Source of the DNA: VXPQ01 sp965116435
GTDB taxonomy: Bacteria; Bacteroidota; Rhodothermia; Rhodothermales; VXPQ01
Direction of reading: 5' to 3'
Assembly: GCA_965116435.1 (NCBI GenBank)
Contig: OZ220686.1
Location: forward strand, 2,294,001-2,358,000
Length of the DNA: 64,000 nt
A program made the translations under genes and the position numbers. Positions 42,409-52,106 of the stretch are shown one piece after another. The notes under the pieces were generated by a model, which saw nothing but the letters and a program-made list of their open reading frames with translations, had not been told where the DNA came from and did not search any database. How positions within the stretch are numbered: the first letter of the stretch is position 1; the number at the start of each line of letters is the position of its first letter.

Positions 42409-43875
42409 GCGTTTCCTGAGCGCTTCGATCAGGCGGGCGTGAAGTCCGTCGAAGCTCCCGTTGCTCATGATAAGCGCCGCGTCTCCGGGTTGCAAAGCGT
42501 TCAGCAGGGGGGGCAGGAGCGCTTCGGCATGGGGGCAGATGCTCGCCGCCACGCCGCGGGCCCTGAGCAGATCGCCGACCCGGTCCGCATCCAGCAGGTC
42601 GCTTGTCCTGTCGTTGTGCCGCACGGGCGGCGCGCTGACGAACACGATATCGGCCTGGTCGAAGGCCTGCCCGTACGGTTCTTCGAAGATTTTCCGGCGG
42701 CTGGAGTTGGAACGCGGCTCGAAAACGGCCACGAGGCGCCGGTCGGGCCATCGTTCGGCGATCGCCCGGACCGTTTCCCGGACCGCCGTAGGATGGTGCG
42801 CAAAGTCGTCCACGATGAGGATATCGTCTACCTCGGCAAGCACTTCCTGCCTTCGTTTCATGCCGCCGAAGGAAGCGAATCCGTCGGCAATCTGGTCGGG
42901 CGCAACGCCTTCTTCCAGCGCGATGGCGCACACGCTCAGGGCGTTGAGCAGATTGTGCCGCCCGCTCATGGGCAAAAAAACCTCTGTTTGCTCCTGTCCG
43001 TACGCCCGCAGCGTAAAACGTTGTCCGCCCGGCGCGGGGCGCGCGTTCCGGGCGACGACATCCTCGTTGTCCAGCCCGATGGTCGCCACGCGCGCCCGGG
43101 TATGCTCCGCCAGCGCGCGCACATGGGGATCGCCGCCGTGCAGCACAACCAACCCCCCGGGATCCACGAGGGCCGCGAATTCCCGGAACGCATGGCGGTA
43201 CTCTTCCCAGGAGTCGTAAATGTCCGCATGGTCGAATTCCAGCGACGTAACGATGGCGCAGGCGGGTCGATAGTGCATCATCTTCGGACGCTTGTCGAAA
43301 TAGGCGCTGTCGTATTCGTCGCCTTCCACAACAAAGTGCGGTCCAGAGCCCACTGCGCAGGAGGGGCCGCCGCTTGCGGGCAGGCCGCCCACAAGAAATC
43401 CCGGGTCGCGTCCGGCGCGCTGCAGGATGTGGACCAGCATGCCGGCGCTCGTCGTTTTGCCGTGCGTGCCCGCCACGACCAGCGGCTTCCGGTCCCGCAG
43501 AAAGAAGTGTGCAAGCGCCTCGGGCAGGGACAATTGCGCCAGCCCTTGTTCTCTGGCGTACGATGCTTCCGGGTGGGTTGGCGTGCAGGCGTTCCCCACA
43601 ATCGTCATGTCCGGGGGCGGGTCCAGATGCCGTGCGTCGTACCCCTGGAGCAGGGTAATGCCCGCCTCGGCGATCCGCGTGCTCATGGGCGGATAATAGC
43701 GCTCGTCGGACCCCTGCACGGCGTACCCGGATTCCTGCAAAAGGCCCGCCAGCGAACCCATGCCCGTCCCGCACACCCCGATGAGGTGTACGCTTTTTAC
43801 GGCGTTGGGCGCGGGCGGCGCCGCCCGATCGAATATGCGAAGGTGGGCGTCGGCAAAGTCGCGTAACCTTTTCAT
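42382..43875 (-). CDS. mpl: UDP-N-acetylmuramate:L-alanyl-gamma-D-glutamyl-meso-DAP ligase (Mpl)
   Basis: 497 residues. It reuses the murein tripeptide by attaching it to UDP-MurNAc. Motifs: HLIGVCGTGMGSLAGLL, ATP loop GTHGKTT (136-142), EGDEYDSAYFDKRPK, DDFAHHPTAV and FEPRSNSSRR; the last distinguishes Mpl from MurC. It lies just upstream of the dipeptidase and 13 bp downstream of the RND pump gene. A short-period repeat array overlaps its 3' end. Confidence 0.93.
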   Translation of the reverse strand: MKRLRDFADAHLRIFDRAAPPAPNAVKSVHLIGVCGTGMGSLAGLLQESGYAVQGSDERYYPPMSTRIAEAGITLLQGYDARHLDPPPDMTIVGNACTPTHPEASYAREQGLAQLSLPEALAHFFLRDRKPLVVAGTHGKTTSAGMLVHILQRAGRDPGFLVGGLPASGGPSCAVGSGPHFVVEGDEYDSAYFDKRPKMMHYRPACAIVTSLEFDHADIYDSWEEYRHAFREFAALVDPGGLVVLHGGDPHVRALAEHTRARVATIGLDNEDVVARNARPAPGGQRFTLRAYGQEQTEVFLPMSGRHNLLNALSVCAIALEEGVAPDQIADGFASFGGMKRRQEVLAEVDDILIVDDFAHHPTAVRETVRAIAERWPDRRLVAVFEPRSNSSRRKIFEEPYGQAFDQADIVFVSAPPVRHNDRTSDLLDADRVGDLLRARGVAASICPHAEALLPPLLNALQPGDAALIMSNGSFDGLHARLIEALRKRKATVSRPA

Positions 43876-43888
43876 GCGTGGTCGCCGG

Positions 43889-46800
43889 TTACGCCGGCGC
43901 TGCCGCGGTCGGGTCTGTTTCGTCCTGTGTGTCGTCCCCTTCGTCCTTTTTGCGTCCGAGCAGGCTTTGCAACCTGTTCGCCAGCGAATCGAACGTCGAA
44001 TACATGACCGGTACGATGACCAGCGTCAGGAACGTGGCGAAGACCAGCCCGCTGATGATGGCTGTGCCCATCGGCCCCCAGAACTGCGTGTTTTCGGAGC
44101 CGAACTGGAAGTTGGGCCGCCATTCCGTCAACAGGCCTACGAAGTCTATGTTGATGCCGAAGGTGAGCGGGATCAGGCCGAGCACGGTCGTGAGCGCGGT
44201 CAGGAGCACCGGACGCAAGCGCGTGGCCCCGCCTTCGATGATGGCGGCGTGTTTTTCCATGCCCCGGTCCCGCAGCTGCATGATGTAATCGATCAGCACG
44301 ATATTGTTGTTCACCACAATGCCCGCCAGCGAAATAATGCCGATGAACGTGAAGAGCCCGAACGGCGTGCGGGTAAGAATGAGGCCCAGAAGCACCCCGA
44401 TCAACGAAAATCCTACGGCCAGCATGATGATGAAGGGCGCCGTCACTTTATTGAACTGGGCCACCATGATCATGAAAATGAGCGACACCGCAATAAGCAG
44501 CACGGTGGTCAGGAAGGCAAAGGATTCTTCCTGATCTTCGCTTTCGCCGGTATAGGTCATGATGTATCCGGTCGGCAGATTCGCTTCGTAGTCGGCCAGG
44601 TATGCCTGCACGCTGGAGAGTACCTGCGGGCCGGGCACGCCGGGCGAGGCGCCTCCCGTGACCGTCGAAACGCGCTGCAAATCGAGGCGCGTGACGGACC
44701 CGAGGCCGCTGCCTACGTCGAAGTCCGCCACGGCGGTTACGGGAATCTGGGCGCCTTCGTACAGGACCGTAAGGTTCTTGATGCTTTCCAGGCTGGAGCG
44801 ATCCGACTCCCGCAGCCGTACGGTGATGTCGTACTCGTCTTCGCCCGTGCGGAATTTACCGGCTTCGATGCCGTTGATGGCGGCGCGGATCGTGGTGGCG
44901 ATCTGGTTCGTGTTCAATCCGAAACGTCCGGCCCGTTCCCGGTCGATCTCCACATGCATTTCCGGACGGCCTTCGTTCAGGTCGTCTGCGACATCCACCA
45001 GGCCCGGAATGTCGCCGTTCTCCGCCCCGTCCGCCAGCATCTGGCGCACTTCGCGGGTGATTCGGCGAATCGTGTCGAAATCTTCCCCGGAAATTTCAAT
45101 ATTGACGGGCAGGCCGGTCGGGGGGCCCAGCTGGCTTTGCTCCACGGTGATGTCTGTTCCGGGAATGCCTTGCAGTCGGGCCCGTATCTTGGACAGGGTT
45201 TCCGGGCTTGGTTCCTTGCGGTCCGCATAATCCGCCAGATTCAGGGTAACGCGGGAGACTTCTGCGCTTTCCGCTCCGCCCCCGAACATGACATCGCCGC
45301 CTACCCCGACGTTCACCAGCACGCTTTTCAGGTTGGCTTCCGATTCGGGCGTATTGCTCAGCAGGTTCAGAATGCGGTCGTGCGCCGTGGAGGCGATCTC
45401 GTCGCTGGCGTCCACGTTGGTGCCCAGCGCGCCCTCGAGGGTGACCCATACCTGGCGGGGATCGTTTTCCGGAAAGAATTCTACGCCGGTAGGCGCCGCC
45501 TGAAACACCATCATAATACTGATCAGGGCCCCCATGGCGCCCGTCAGCAAGCGCGCCCGGTTGTCCGTCAGCACGAGCGTCGTGCGTTTCCGCCGGTTGA
45601 AGAGGGCGCCAAGCAGGCCCAGCGCGCAAATGACGGCGGGCAATCCCATCAGGTTGACGATGACCAGGAAGGGGATTTCCTGCGGCCCCAGCCAGATCAA
45701 AGACAGGATCGCCAGCATGACGCCGCCGAACACGAGGCCTGCGCGGACTGTTTTCCATCCGCCGAGGTACAGGCTTTCGGCGCAGTGCAGCAGGACGCCG
45801 ATCACCCCAAGCAAGGCCAGCAGGGCGCCGGGCACGATCAGGAGCAGGCCGGCGCCCGACATGCCGCCCGCTACGGGAGGGCCGACGCCCGAAAGCAGGG
45901 CGCCCCCGATCAGCAGCACGAATCCGACGGTCAGGGAAACCAGCGCGCCGGTGTTCCGCAACCAGGCCCGGCGGACGCTGTAATCGCGTTGAAGCATCCA
46001 GGCGAGGAGCGCCCGGTACATCGCTACGGTGCGCGGCAGCAACGTATCCACGAAATAATCCCCGACCGGCTTGAAGAATTTCTTGTGAATCCAGATCAGC
46101 GCCGGGATGGCGATGACGAACACCACCAGCATTCGGTAATTGGCGAGCCCCATCAGTATGGCGATCCCGAGGAAGATCAGCACCCGGATGATGCGCGCCG
46201 CGCCGCGCATCTTCGGGCGTTCTTCCGATTCGAGCCGCACGAAAATGCCGGTGATGACCGGATTGATGATCAGCGCTACGAAGAGCGAGGCGGACAGCGT
46301 AACAATGAGCGTAAGCGGCATGTTGCGCATGAACTCCCCAATGATGCCGGGCCAGAAGAGCATGGGCGCGAAGGCCGCTACCGTCGTGGCCGTGGAGGCG
46401 ACGACCGGTCCGCCGACTTCGGCGGTGCCGCGCCGCGCCGCCTCGAACCGGGAATGCCCCATCTCCCGGTATCGATAGATATTTTCCACGATGACCACGG
46501 CATTGTCCACCAGCATGCCGAGGGCGATGATCAGGCTGAACAGAATGATGAAGTTCAGCGTGTAGCCGAGCGCCTGGAAAATGATGAACGACAGAAACAT
46601 GGACAGGGGAATGGCGACGCCGACCAGCGTGGCCGTGCGCACCCCGAGAAAGAACAAGAGCACCGCCACCACGAAAATGAGTCCGCTGATGATATTGTTC
46701 TCAAGGTCGTCGATCATGTTCTGCACATCCTCGCTTTGATCGCCGGTAACGAGGATGCGGGTGCCGTGCGGGAACGTGAATCCGTCCACCTTTTCCTGCA

Positions 46801-47743
46801 CGGCCTGCGCCGTGTGGATGATGTTTTCGCCGGATCGTTTTTTGACGTTGAGGCTGATGACTTGCAGGATATCCGAATCGTCCGTCCGCACCAGTTCGCC
46901 GTCCTCCGTTTCGGTGCGGAAGCGTTGCAGGCGGGCGTACGTCGCCCGGTCCTTGTACCCGAAATCGACGCGGGCCACGTCGCGTATGTACACCGGCTGC
47001 CCGCCCGGCGCCTCGATCACAATATTTTCTATTTCCTCGGGTACGTCGAACGTGCCGTCCACGCGGACCAGGTAGTTCAGCCGATCCACATCCACGGAGC
47101 CGCCCGGCATGTTCGTGTTTTCTGCGCGAATGGCGTCCACGATATCCATGAACGCGAGATTGTATCCCTGAAGCGCATTCAGGTCTACGTCGATTTGTAC
47201 TTCGCGCTCCAGGCCGCCGATCAGGTCCACCTCCAGCACGCCCTGCACCGTCTCAATCTCTTCTTCGAGATTTTCCGCCACTTCCTTGAGTTGCGAAAGC
47301 GAATAACTCGCCGCCAGATTGACGGTCATGATGGGAAATTCCGAGAAGTCGATCTCGCTCACGATAGGCTCCTCGACTTCGTTGGGCAAGGTAGGTCGGG
47401 CCACGTCCACCTTGTCGCGCACTTTCTGGTAGGCGTCGTCTATGGAAATGTCCGGGTCGAACTCCACGACGATGGTGGATACGCCCTGTACGGACGTGGA
47501 GCGAATTTCCTTGATGCCGTTTATGGCTTGTATTTCCCGTTCGACGGGCTGCGTGATCAGGGATTCCACGTCGTCGGGGCTTGCGCCGGGGTACAGCAGG
47601 GTCACGACGATTTGCGGAATCTCGATAGAGGGCGTGGATTCCTTCGGAATGGTCTGGTAGCTATACAACCCTCCGAAGGCAAGTATCGCCGTGAGGACGA
47701 CAATGCTCGTCCGATACTTGATCGAGATATTGGTGATTTTCAT
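43889..47743 (-). CDS. RND efflux pump, AcrB-type inner-membrane subunit
   Basis: 1284 residues, some 230 longer than AcrB. The RND repeats are clear: porter loops (PKESTPSIEIPQIVVTLLYPGAS), ALGMLVDNAVVIVENIYRYR with D413 of the proton relay (position 2 is Asn), and the second half (GFSLIGVLLGLILTRTPFG, SLAGIVVNNNIVLIDYIM). About residues 515-720 add several extra hydrophobic segments between the two halves, which is not typical. It pumps hydrophobic compounds using proton motive force. It forms a unit with the adaptor and TolC genes upstream. Confidence 0.9.
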   Translation of the reverse strand: MKITNISIKYRTSIVVLTAILAFGGLYSYQTIPKESTPSIEIPQIVVTLLYPGASPDDVESLITQPVEREIQAINGIKEIRSTSVQGVSTIVVEFDPDISIDDAYQKVRDKVDVARPTLPNEVEEPIVSEIDFSEFPIMTVNLAASYSLSQLKEVAENLEEEIETVQGVLEVDLIGGLEREVQIDVDLNALQGYNLAFMDIVDAIRAENTNMPGGSVDVDRLNYLVRVDGTFDVPEEIENIVIEAPGGQPVYIRDVARVDFGYKDRATYARLQRFRTETEDGELVRTDDSDILQVISLNVKKRSGENIIHTAQAVQEKVDGFTFPHGTRILVTGDQSEDVQNMIDDLENNIISGLIFVVAVLLFFLGVRTATLVGVAIPLSMFLSFIIFQALGYTLNFIILFSLIIALGMLVDNAVVIVENIYRYREMGHSRFEAARRGTAEVGGPVVASTATTVAAFAPMLFWPGIIGEFMRNMPLTLIVTLSASLFVALIINPVITGIFVRLESEERPKMRGAARIIRVLIFLGIAILMGLANYRMLVVFVIAIPALIWIHKKFFKPVGDYFVDTLLPRTVAMYRALLAWMLQRDYSVRRAWLRNTGALVSLTVGFVLLIGGALLSGVGPPVAGGMSGAGLLLIVPGALLALLGVIGVLLHCAESLYLGGWKTVRAGLVFGGVMLAILSLIWLGPQEIPFLVIVNLMGLPAVICALGLLGALFNRRKRTTLVLTDNRARLLTGAMGALISIMMVFQAAPTGVEFFPENDPRQVWVTLEGALGTNVDASDEIASTAHDRILNLLSNTPESEANLKSVLVNVGVGGDVMFGGGAESAEVSRVTLNLADYADRKEPSPETLSKIRARLQGIPGTDITVEQSQLGPPTGLPVNIEISGEDFDTIRRITREVRQMLADGAENGDIPGLVDVADDLNEGRPEMHVEIDRERAGRFGLNTNQIATTIRAAINGIEAGKFRTGEDEYDITVRLRESDRSSLESIKNLTVLYEGAQIPVTAVADFDVGSGLGSVTRLDLQRVSTVTGGASPGVPGPQVLSSVQAYLADYEANLPTGYIMTYTGESEDQEESFAFLTTVLLIAVSLIFMIMVAQFNKVTAPFIIMLAVGFSLIGVLLGLILTRTPFGLFTFIGIISLAGIVVNNNIVLIDYIMQLRDRGMEKHAAIIEGGATRLRPVLLTALTTVLGLIPLTFGINIDFVGLLTEWRPNFQFGSENTQFWGPMGTAIISGLVFATFLTLVIVPVMYSTFDSLANRLQSLLGRKKDEGDDTQDETDPTAAAPA

Positions 47744-47802
47744 AATGCGCCAGATAACAGGTGGAGGTCGCCCGCCGGACGGGCCAGGCGTATGATTGGC
47801 GT

Positions 47803-49008
47803 TTATCCGTCCGTCGGAATTTCCGGCTGTTCTGCGGACATATCCCCGGATGAGGCGTGGCGGGTGGCTATTTCAACCCGGTCCCCGTCGATCACCTTCG
47901 ATTGGCCGAGCACGATCGCTTCGTCGCCGGGCGCAAGGTTCGTGGCCACGACATAGGCGCCGAAGTCAGGTCCGGGGACGAAATTGCGTTGCACGGCGGT
48001 GGGTCCGCCGTCCCGGTTTTCGATCAGGTAGACGATGTGCCCGTTTTCGGTGCGAATGACCGCCGCGCGCGGCACAACCAGCGCATCGTCAATGATTTCG
48101 CGGGTCACCTCTACGCGCGCCACCATTTCCGGCTTGATGGTTCCGTCTGGATTGTCGATGACGATTTCTATCGGAAAGGTGCGGCTGAGCGGATCGACGG
48201 CGCGTCCGACGAACGAAACGCTTCCGTCGATGTGGTTCTCCCCGTACGCCTCGAAACCGATGCGCACGGGCGTACCGCGCACAATGTCTGCGGCATACCG
48301 CTCGGGTACGCCCGAAACGACCTTGACGCGGTGCGTATTGATGAGGCGGGCTATCGCCATGCCGGGCGTAACCTGCTCGCCGGGCTCGACATAGTGCGCC
48401 TCGACGGTTCCGGAGAACGGGGCCTCCACGCGGGTGTGCCCCAGCGTGGTGCGGGCCTGGTCCAGGGCGGCCTGGGCCTGCGCAAGGTTCGCCTTCGCCT
48501 GATTGTATTGCGCCTGCACGCTTTCCCATTCGATGGCGCTGATCACCGAATCGGCGAAAAGGGGTTCGTTGCGGGTCAGATTTTCTTGCGCCAGTGCGAA
48601 TTGCGCGTCGGCGGCTTCGACAATGGCGCTTGCCTGCGAAACGGCGGATTCCGAAATGGAAGGATTGATTTGCCCGACGGAGCCCTCGGCGCGGACGAAG
48701 GCGCCGAGGGGTTCGATCGAGAGGACCGTGCCGCTGGTTTGCGCGGACAGGCGGGCGTCGTCGAACGCCTCCACGGACCCGGTCAGCTGGATGACGTCCT
48801 GAAATACGGTGGGCTCGAGCACCAGGGTTTCAACCTGGATAGCCTGCACGTCGTTCGTGTCGGCGGATGCGCTGCGGGCGCCGTTCGGCGGTTCTGATCC
48901 GCACCCGGCAAGGAGCGCAGCGGCGCAAAGCGGAAGCAGTCCGGCGGCCAGGATAGTGTGCGCAGGGCGGCGCCGGGTACGCCCCCGGAATCGATCGTCG
49001 AAAATCAT
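47803..49008 (-). CDS. Periplasmic adaptor (membrane fusion protein) of the RND pump
   Basis: 401 residues, a lipoprotein (LAGC, Cys36). The lipoyl/barrel-sandwich region (SAQTSGTVLSIEPLGAFV), the helical hairpin (QYNQAKANLAQAQAALDQARTTLGHT), the second lipoyl half (RVEAPFSGTVEAHYVEPGEQV) and the beta-barrel (VPRAAVIRTENG) are in the usual order. It links the pump to TolC. Gene order TolC-adaptor-pump on one strand, with gaps of 22 and 59 bp, supports one operon. Confidence 0.92.
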   Translation of the reverse strand: MIFDDRFRGRTRRRPAHTILAAGLLPLCAAALLAGCGSEPPNGARSASADTNDVQAIQVETLVLEPTVFQDVIQLTGSVEAFDDARLSAQTSGTVLSIEPLGAFVRAEGSVGQINPSISESAVSQASAIVEAADAQFALAQENLTRNEPLFADSVISAIEWESVQAQYNQAKANLAQAQAALDQARTTLGHTRVEAPFSGTVEAHYVEPGEQVTPGMAIARLINTHRVKVVSGVPERYAADIVRGTPVRIGFEAYGENHIDGSVSFVGRAVDPLSRTFPIEIVIDNPDGTIKPEMVARVEVTREIIDDALVVPRAAVIRTENGHIVYLIENRDGGPTAVQRNFVPGPDFGAYVVATNLAPGDEAIVLGQSKVIDGDRVEIATRHASSGDMSAEQPEIPTDG

Positions 49009-49030
49009 GAGATACGCTATAGAAAGGAGG

Positions 49031-50641
49031 TTATTTGTTCGTAAGCCGGGGCTCTTCGGCGCTCCATTGCGCCACGCCGAGGGACGTTTCGAGCGCGCTC
49101 TGGGCTACGAGATAGTCGTACAAGGCGCGAAGCCGGTTGAGGCGGCTCTGGTCCAGTTGTTCGGAAGCGTTGCGCTCCTCGACAGGCGACGCGAGGCCTT
49201 CGGAAAGGCGTGCGCGGGCATATTCGTAGCTCAGCTCCGCACGGCGGACATTCTGATCCTGCGCCAGAATCCGTTGCCGTGCGGCGTCCAGGTCTCGCAA
49301 CGCGCCCTGCACATCCATGCGTATCTGTTGCAAGGCCTGGTCGTATTGCAGTTCGGCCTGATGCAGCGCCACGCTGCGTTGCTGCACCTGGGCGCTCGTC
49401 CGAAATCCGTTGAAGATGTTCCAGGTGAGCCGGACTCCTGCGCTGATCGCGGGATTCCAGTAGCTCTGCGAGAAAAAATCGACGGATTCGCTGCGGTATA
49501 TAAAATTGTCCCGATCCTCCGAAACGATCCGCGTGCGATCATCCGGCACCCGGCCAATGTAACTGAGGTTGGCGACCGCGTTGAGTTCCGGCACGTACTG
49601 CATCTGGGCGACGCGGCGGTTTATCCGTTGCAAATCGATCGAAATCCGCGCCTGCTCCAGGTCCGGACGATGCCGCAGCGCAAGGTCCACGGCGTTCTCC
49701 GTCGAGACCGTCAGGAAGCGTCCCCGGTCTTCGGTTTCCAGGTCGCCCCGAAGCCGGATGGGTTGGTCCACCGGAATCCCGATCTGCATCTTGAGGTTGT
49801 CCAGCGCTTGCGCCGCGCGTCCTGTAATCTCGACCTGTTCCGTTTCGAGGTTGGCCAGTTCGACTTCCGCCGTCAGGCGCTGGACTTTCGGCGCCAGGCC
49901 CTGGGCTACGCGCTGTACGGTTTCGTCGAGCGTAGCCCGTGTCCGCGCCACGCTCAGACGCGCGACGTCCGCCTGTTTCAGGGACAGCAACGCCTGATAG
50001 AATGCTTGCCGCACGTCGTGGAGCACGAGTTGCTGTTGCCGCTTCAGGGTTTCTTCGGTCAGATTCTTGTATTGTTTTGCGCCCTGGATTCCCACAAAAA
50101 GGCTGGCGGAGAACAGCTTTTGGGTGACCGACACGCTGCTCAGGAATTCGTTGGGCACCGCAAAGGGATTCGCGTCTCCGCCGAAGCCGGCCCCGATCGC
50201 GTCCAGTCCGTCTTCCTGCCGGTCCGTGAATTCGTCGAAGTCGATGGGCCCCGTTTCTGTGTCGTCGTCCGTACGCGCCCGTTCGTTGAAAGACAACCAG
50301 TCGACAAAGCCGAACGAACTGAACAATCCGCCTGCTTCCGAACCGGCGAAAGGATTGGCGCTTTTCAGGTTCCGGGTGTAACTGGAGGTGACGTCCACAA
50401 GAGGCCATGTGTCGGCCCATGATTCGCGAACCTGCGCAGCAGCCTGTTCCACGTTCAGGCGTTCGACTCGCATCGCATAGTTGCGGACCAGCGCAATCTG
50501 GAGCGCTTCTTCCAGCGTCAAGGTGAGCGGCTCCTTGCCCTCCGGGGCATTCGGGGAGACGGTTTGGGCGACGGTCGCGGGGGCAAGCGCCAGGACGGCG
50601 ACGAACAGCGCGCTTGCGAGCAGAATGGGGGATCTCATCAT
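49031..50641 (-). CDS. TolC-family outer-membrane efflux protein
   Basis: 536 residues with a signal peptide (cleavage after VAQTV region). Two OEP repeats are visible: TLTLEEALQIALVRNYAMR with QVRESWADTWPLVDVTSSYTR, and LALRHRPDLEQARISIDLQRI followed by helical runs. These form the trimeric channel and periplasmic tunnel. It is the first gene of the efflux operon. Confidence 0.93.
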   Translation of the reverse strand: MMRSPILLASALFVAVLALAPATVAQTVSPNAPEGKEPLTLTLEEALQIALVRNYAMRVERLNVEQAAAQVRESWADTWPLVDVTSSYTRNLKSANPFAGSEAGGLFSSFGFVDWLSFNERARTDDDTETGPIDFDEFTDRQEDGLDAIGAGFGGDANPFAVPNEFLSSVSVTQKLFSASLFVGIQGAKQYKNLTEETLKRQQQLVLHDVRQAFYQALLSLKQADVARLSVARTRATLDETVQRVAQGLAPKVQRLTAEVELANLETEQVEITGRAAQALDNLKMQIGIPVDQPIRLRGDLETEDRGRFLTVSTENAVDLALRHRPDLEQARISIDLQRINRRVAQMQYVPELNAVANLSYIGRVPDDRTRIVSEDRDNFIYRSESVDFFSQSYWNPAISAGVRLTWNIFNGFRTSAQVQQRSVALHQAELQYDQALQQIRMDVQGALRDLDAARQRILAQDQNVRRAELSYEYARARLSEGLASPVEERNASEQLDQSRLNRLRALYDYLVAQSALETSLGVAQWSAEEPRLTNK

Positions 50642-50810
50642 GGACAGGGGTTTCGGCGGATCGCTGCCAGCTTGGCCAGACTACAAGCCTCTGCATGGGC
50701 GAAAAAAGTCCAACCCGAAAGGATACGTAGAGAATACGGTGCGGGATTCAGAGAAAGATGAAAAAAAAGCCAAGAGTGGCGAAACCACCGGTTTTTTGCA
50801 GCGTCCCGGC

Positions 50811-51887
50811 TCAAAAGTATTCTTCCAGCTGGTGCGCCCGCAGGTAATCCACCACGTTTTTAACTTGCTGGGCGCTTTCCCGGTTGCAGATCAGCAGGGC
50901 GTCGTCGGTATCGACCACGATCGTATCGTGCATGCCTATCAGGACGACGAGGCGTTGATTCGCATCGACCAGGCATCGGCTCGAATCGTTCAGGATGGTG
51001 TTTCCCTTGAGCGTATTGCCCTGTTTGTCTTTCTTGCGCAGTGCGTACACCGCCGTCCAGTCGCCAACGTCGCTCCAGCCGAACGAGGCCGGCACGACAA
51101 ACACCTTGTCTGCGCGCTCCATGACGCCGTAGTCGATCGAAATGGAGGGACTTTTGGCGTAGGCTTCCGCGATGGCGTCGGGTTCCTGCGCGCCGCCGGG
51201 AGCGTTTCGCAGGGGCTCGAAGGCCCGAAAGACTTTGGGCAGATAGCGTTGCACGGCATGCAGGATGGCGTCGGCCCGCCATACGAAAATGCCGCTGTTC
51301 CAGAGAAAATCTCCCGAATCCAGAAAGCGTTCGGCGGTTTCGACGTCGGGCTTTTCGGCAAAGGTCCGAACCGGCAAGGCTTCCATGGCGTTGCCGTCCC
51401 GCTCGGCCTGACTGTCGTATTGCACGTAGCCATAGCCGGTTTCGGGGTGGGTGGGTTCGATGCCGATCGTAACGAGGGTGTCTTTTTCCTGCGCCTTGTC
51501 GATGGCGGTCCGAAGCGCCTTGTGGAACTGGCCGACGTTGCGGATGACATGGTCCGCCGGCAAGGCGACCATGACGGCGTCGGGATCCCGCGCAAGCAAC
51601 TGCAGGGCGGCCATCGTGATGCAGGGCGCCGTGTTGCGTCCGACCGGTTCGGCCACGATGTTTTCCAGCGGAACGGACGGCAGCTGTTCCCGGGTCTGAT
51701 CTACGTACCGGCGGTGCGTAACGACGAAGACGCGTTCGTCCGGAACGATGCATTGCAGGCGGGACAGGGTGTTCCGTATCAGCGTATCTTCGTCGTGAAT
51801 CGCCAGAAATTGTTTGGGGTTGTTCTCGCGGCTTTGCGGCCAGAATCGGCTACCGATTCCGCCAGCCATAATGACGGCGTATACCAT
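50811..51887 (-). CDS. manC: Mannose-1-phosphate guanylyltransferase
   Basis: 358 residues from the ATG at 51887. It makes GDP-mannose from mannose-1-phosphate and GTP. The nucleotidyltransferase signature MAGGIGSRFWPQSR is at 7-20, with AEPVGRNTAPC, ALPADHVI, TFAEKPDV and FGWSDVGDW. The length corresponds to the short single-function form without the isomerase domain. It is divergent from fcl and supplies the substrate for gmd. Confidence 0.93.
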   Translation of the reverse strand: MVYAVIMAGGIGSRFWPQSRENNPKQFLAIHDEDTLIRNTLSRLQCIVPDERVFVVTHRRYVDQTREQLPSVPLENIVAEPVGRNTAPCITMAALQLLARDPDAVMVALPADHVIRNVGQFHKALRTAIDKAQEKDTLVTIGIEPTHPETGYGYVQYDSQAERDGNAMEALPVRTFAEKPDVETAERFLDSGDFLWNSGIFVWRADAILHAVQRYLPKVFRAFEPLRNAPGGAQEPDAIAEAYAKSPSISIDYGVMERADKVFVVPASFGWSDVGDWTAVYALRKKDKQGNTLKGNTILNDSSRCLVDANQRLVVLIGMHDTIVVDTDDALLICNRESAQQVKNVVDYLRAHQLEEYF

Positions 51888-52106
51888 AATCCAGATAAAA
51901 ATGAGCCATGATCGAGGACGAATCGAAACGCCGTATTTTACGGGGGTTCCGCATTTTATACGGGTTTTCGGGAGCAAGTCGGGCTTCTGCGCATAATACC
52001 TGCCCCGAATGATGTTCCGGGCGCCGGAATGCCCGGCGGGGCGTTCCGGGTATTATACGTATCCATTATACATAGCCATCCATTCTGCAGCGTGTCTGTG
52101 AACGAC
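51888..52106. promoter_or_regulatory. Divergent promoter region of manC and the sugar cluster
   Basis: 219 bp with an inverted pair: ATAATACC at 51993-52000 and GGTATTAT at 52049-52056. Each arm can act as a -10-like TATTAT box reading outward on its own strand. No clear -35 boxes were assigned. Confidence 0.35.

Noticed and set aside
43760..47956. 1398-codon plus-strand open frame opposite the RND pump
   Set aside because: It is a long shadow frame opposite a well-supported gene; its residues are His/Gln/Arg-rich and carry no domain.
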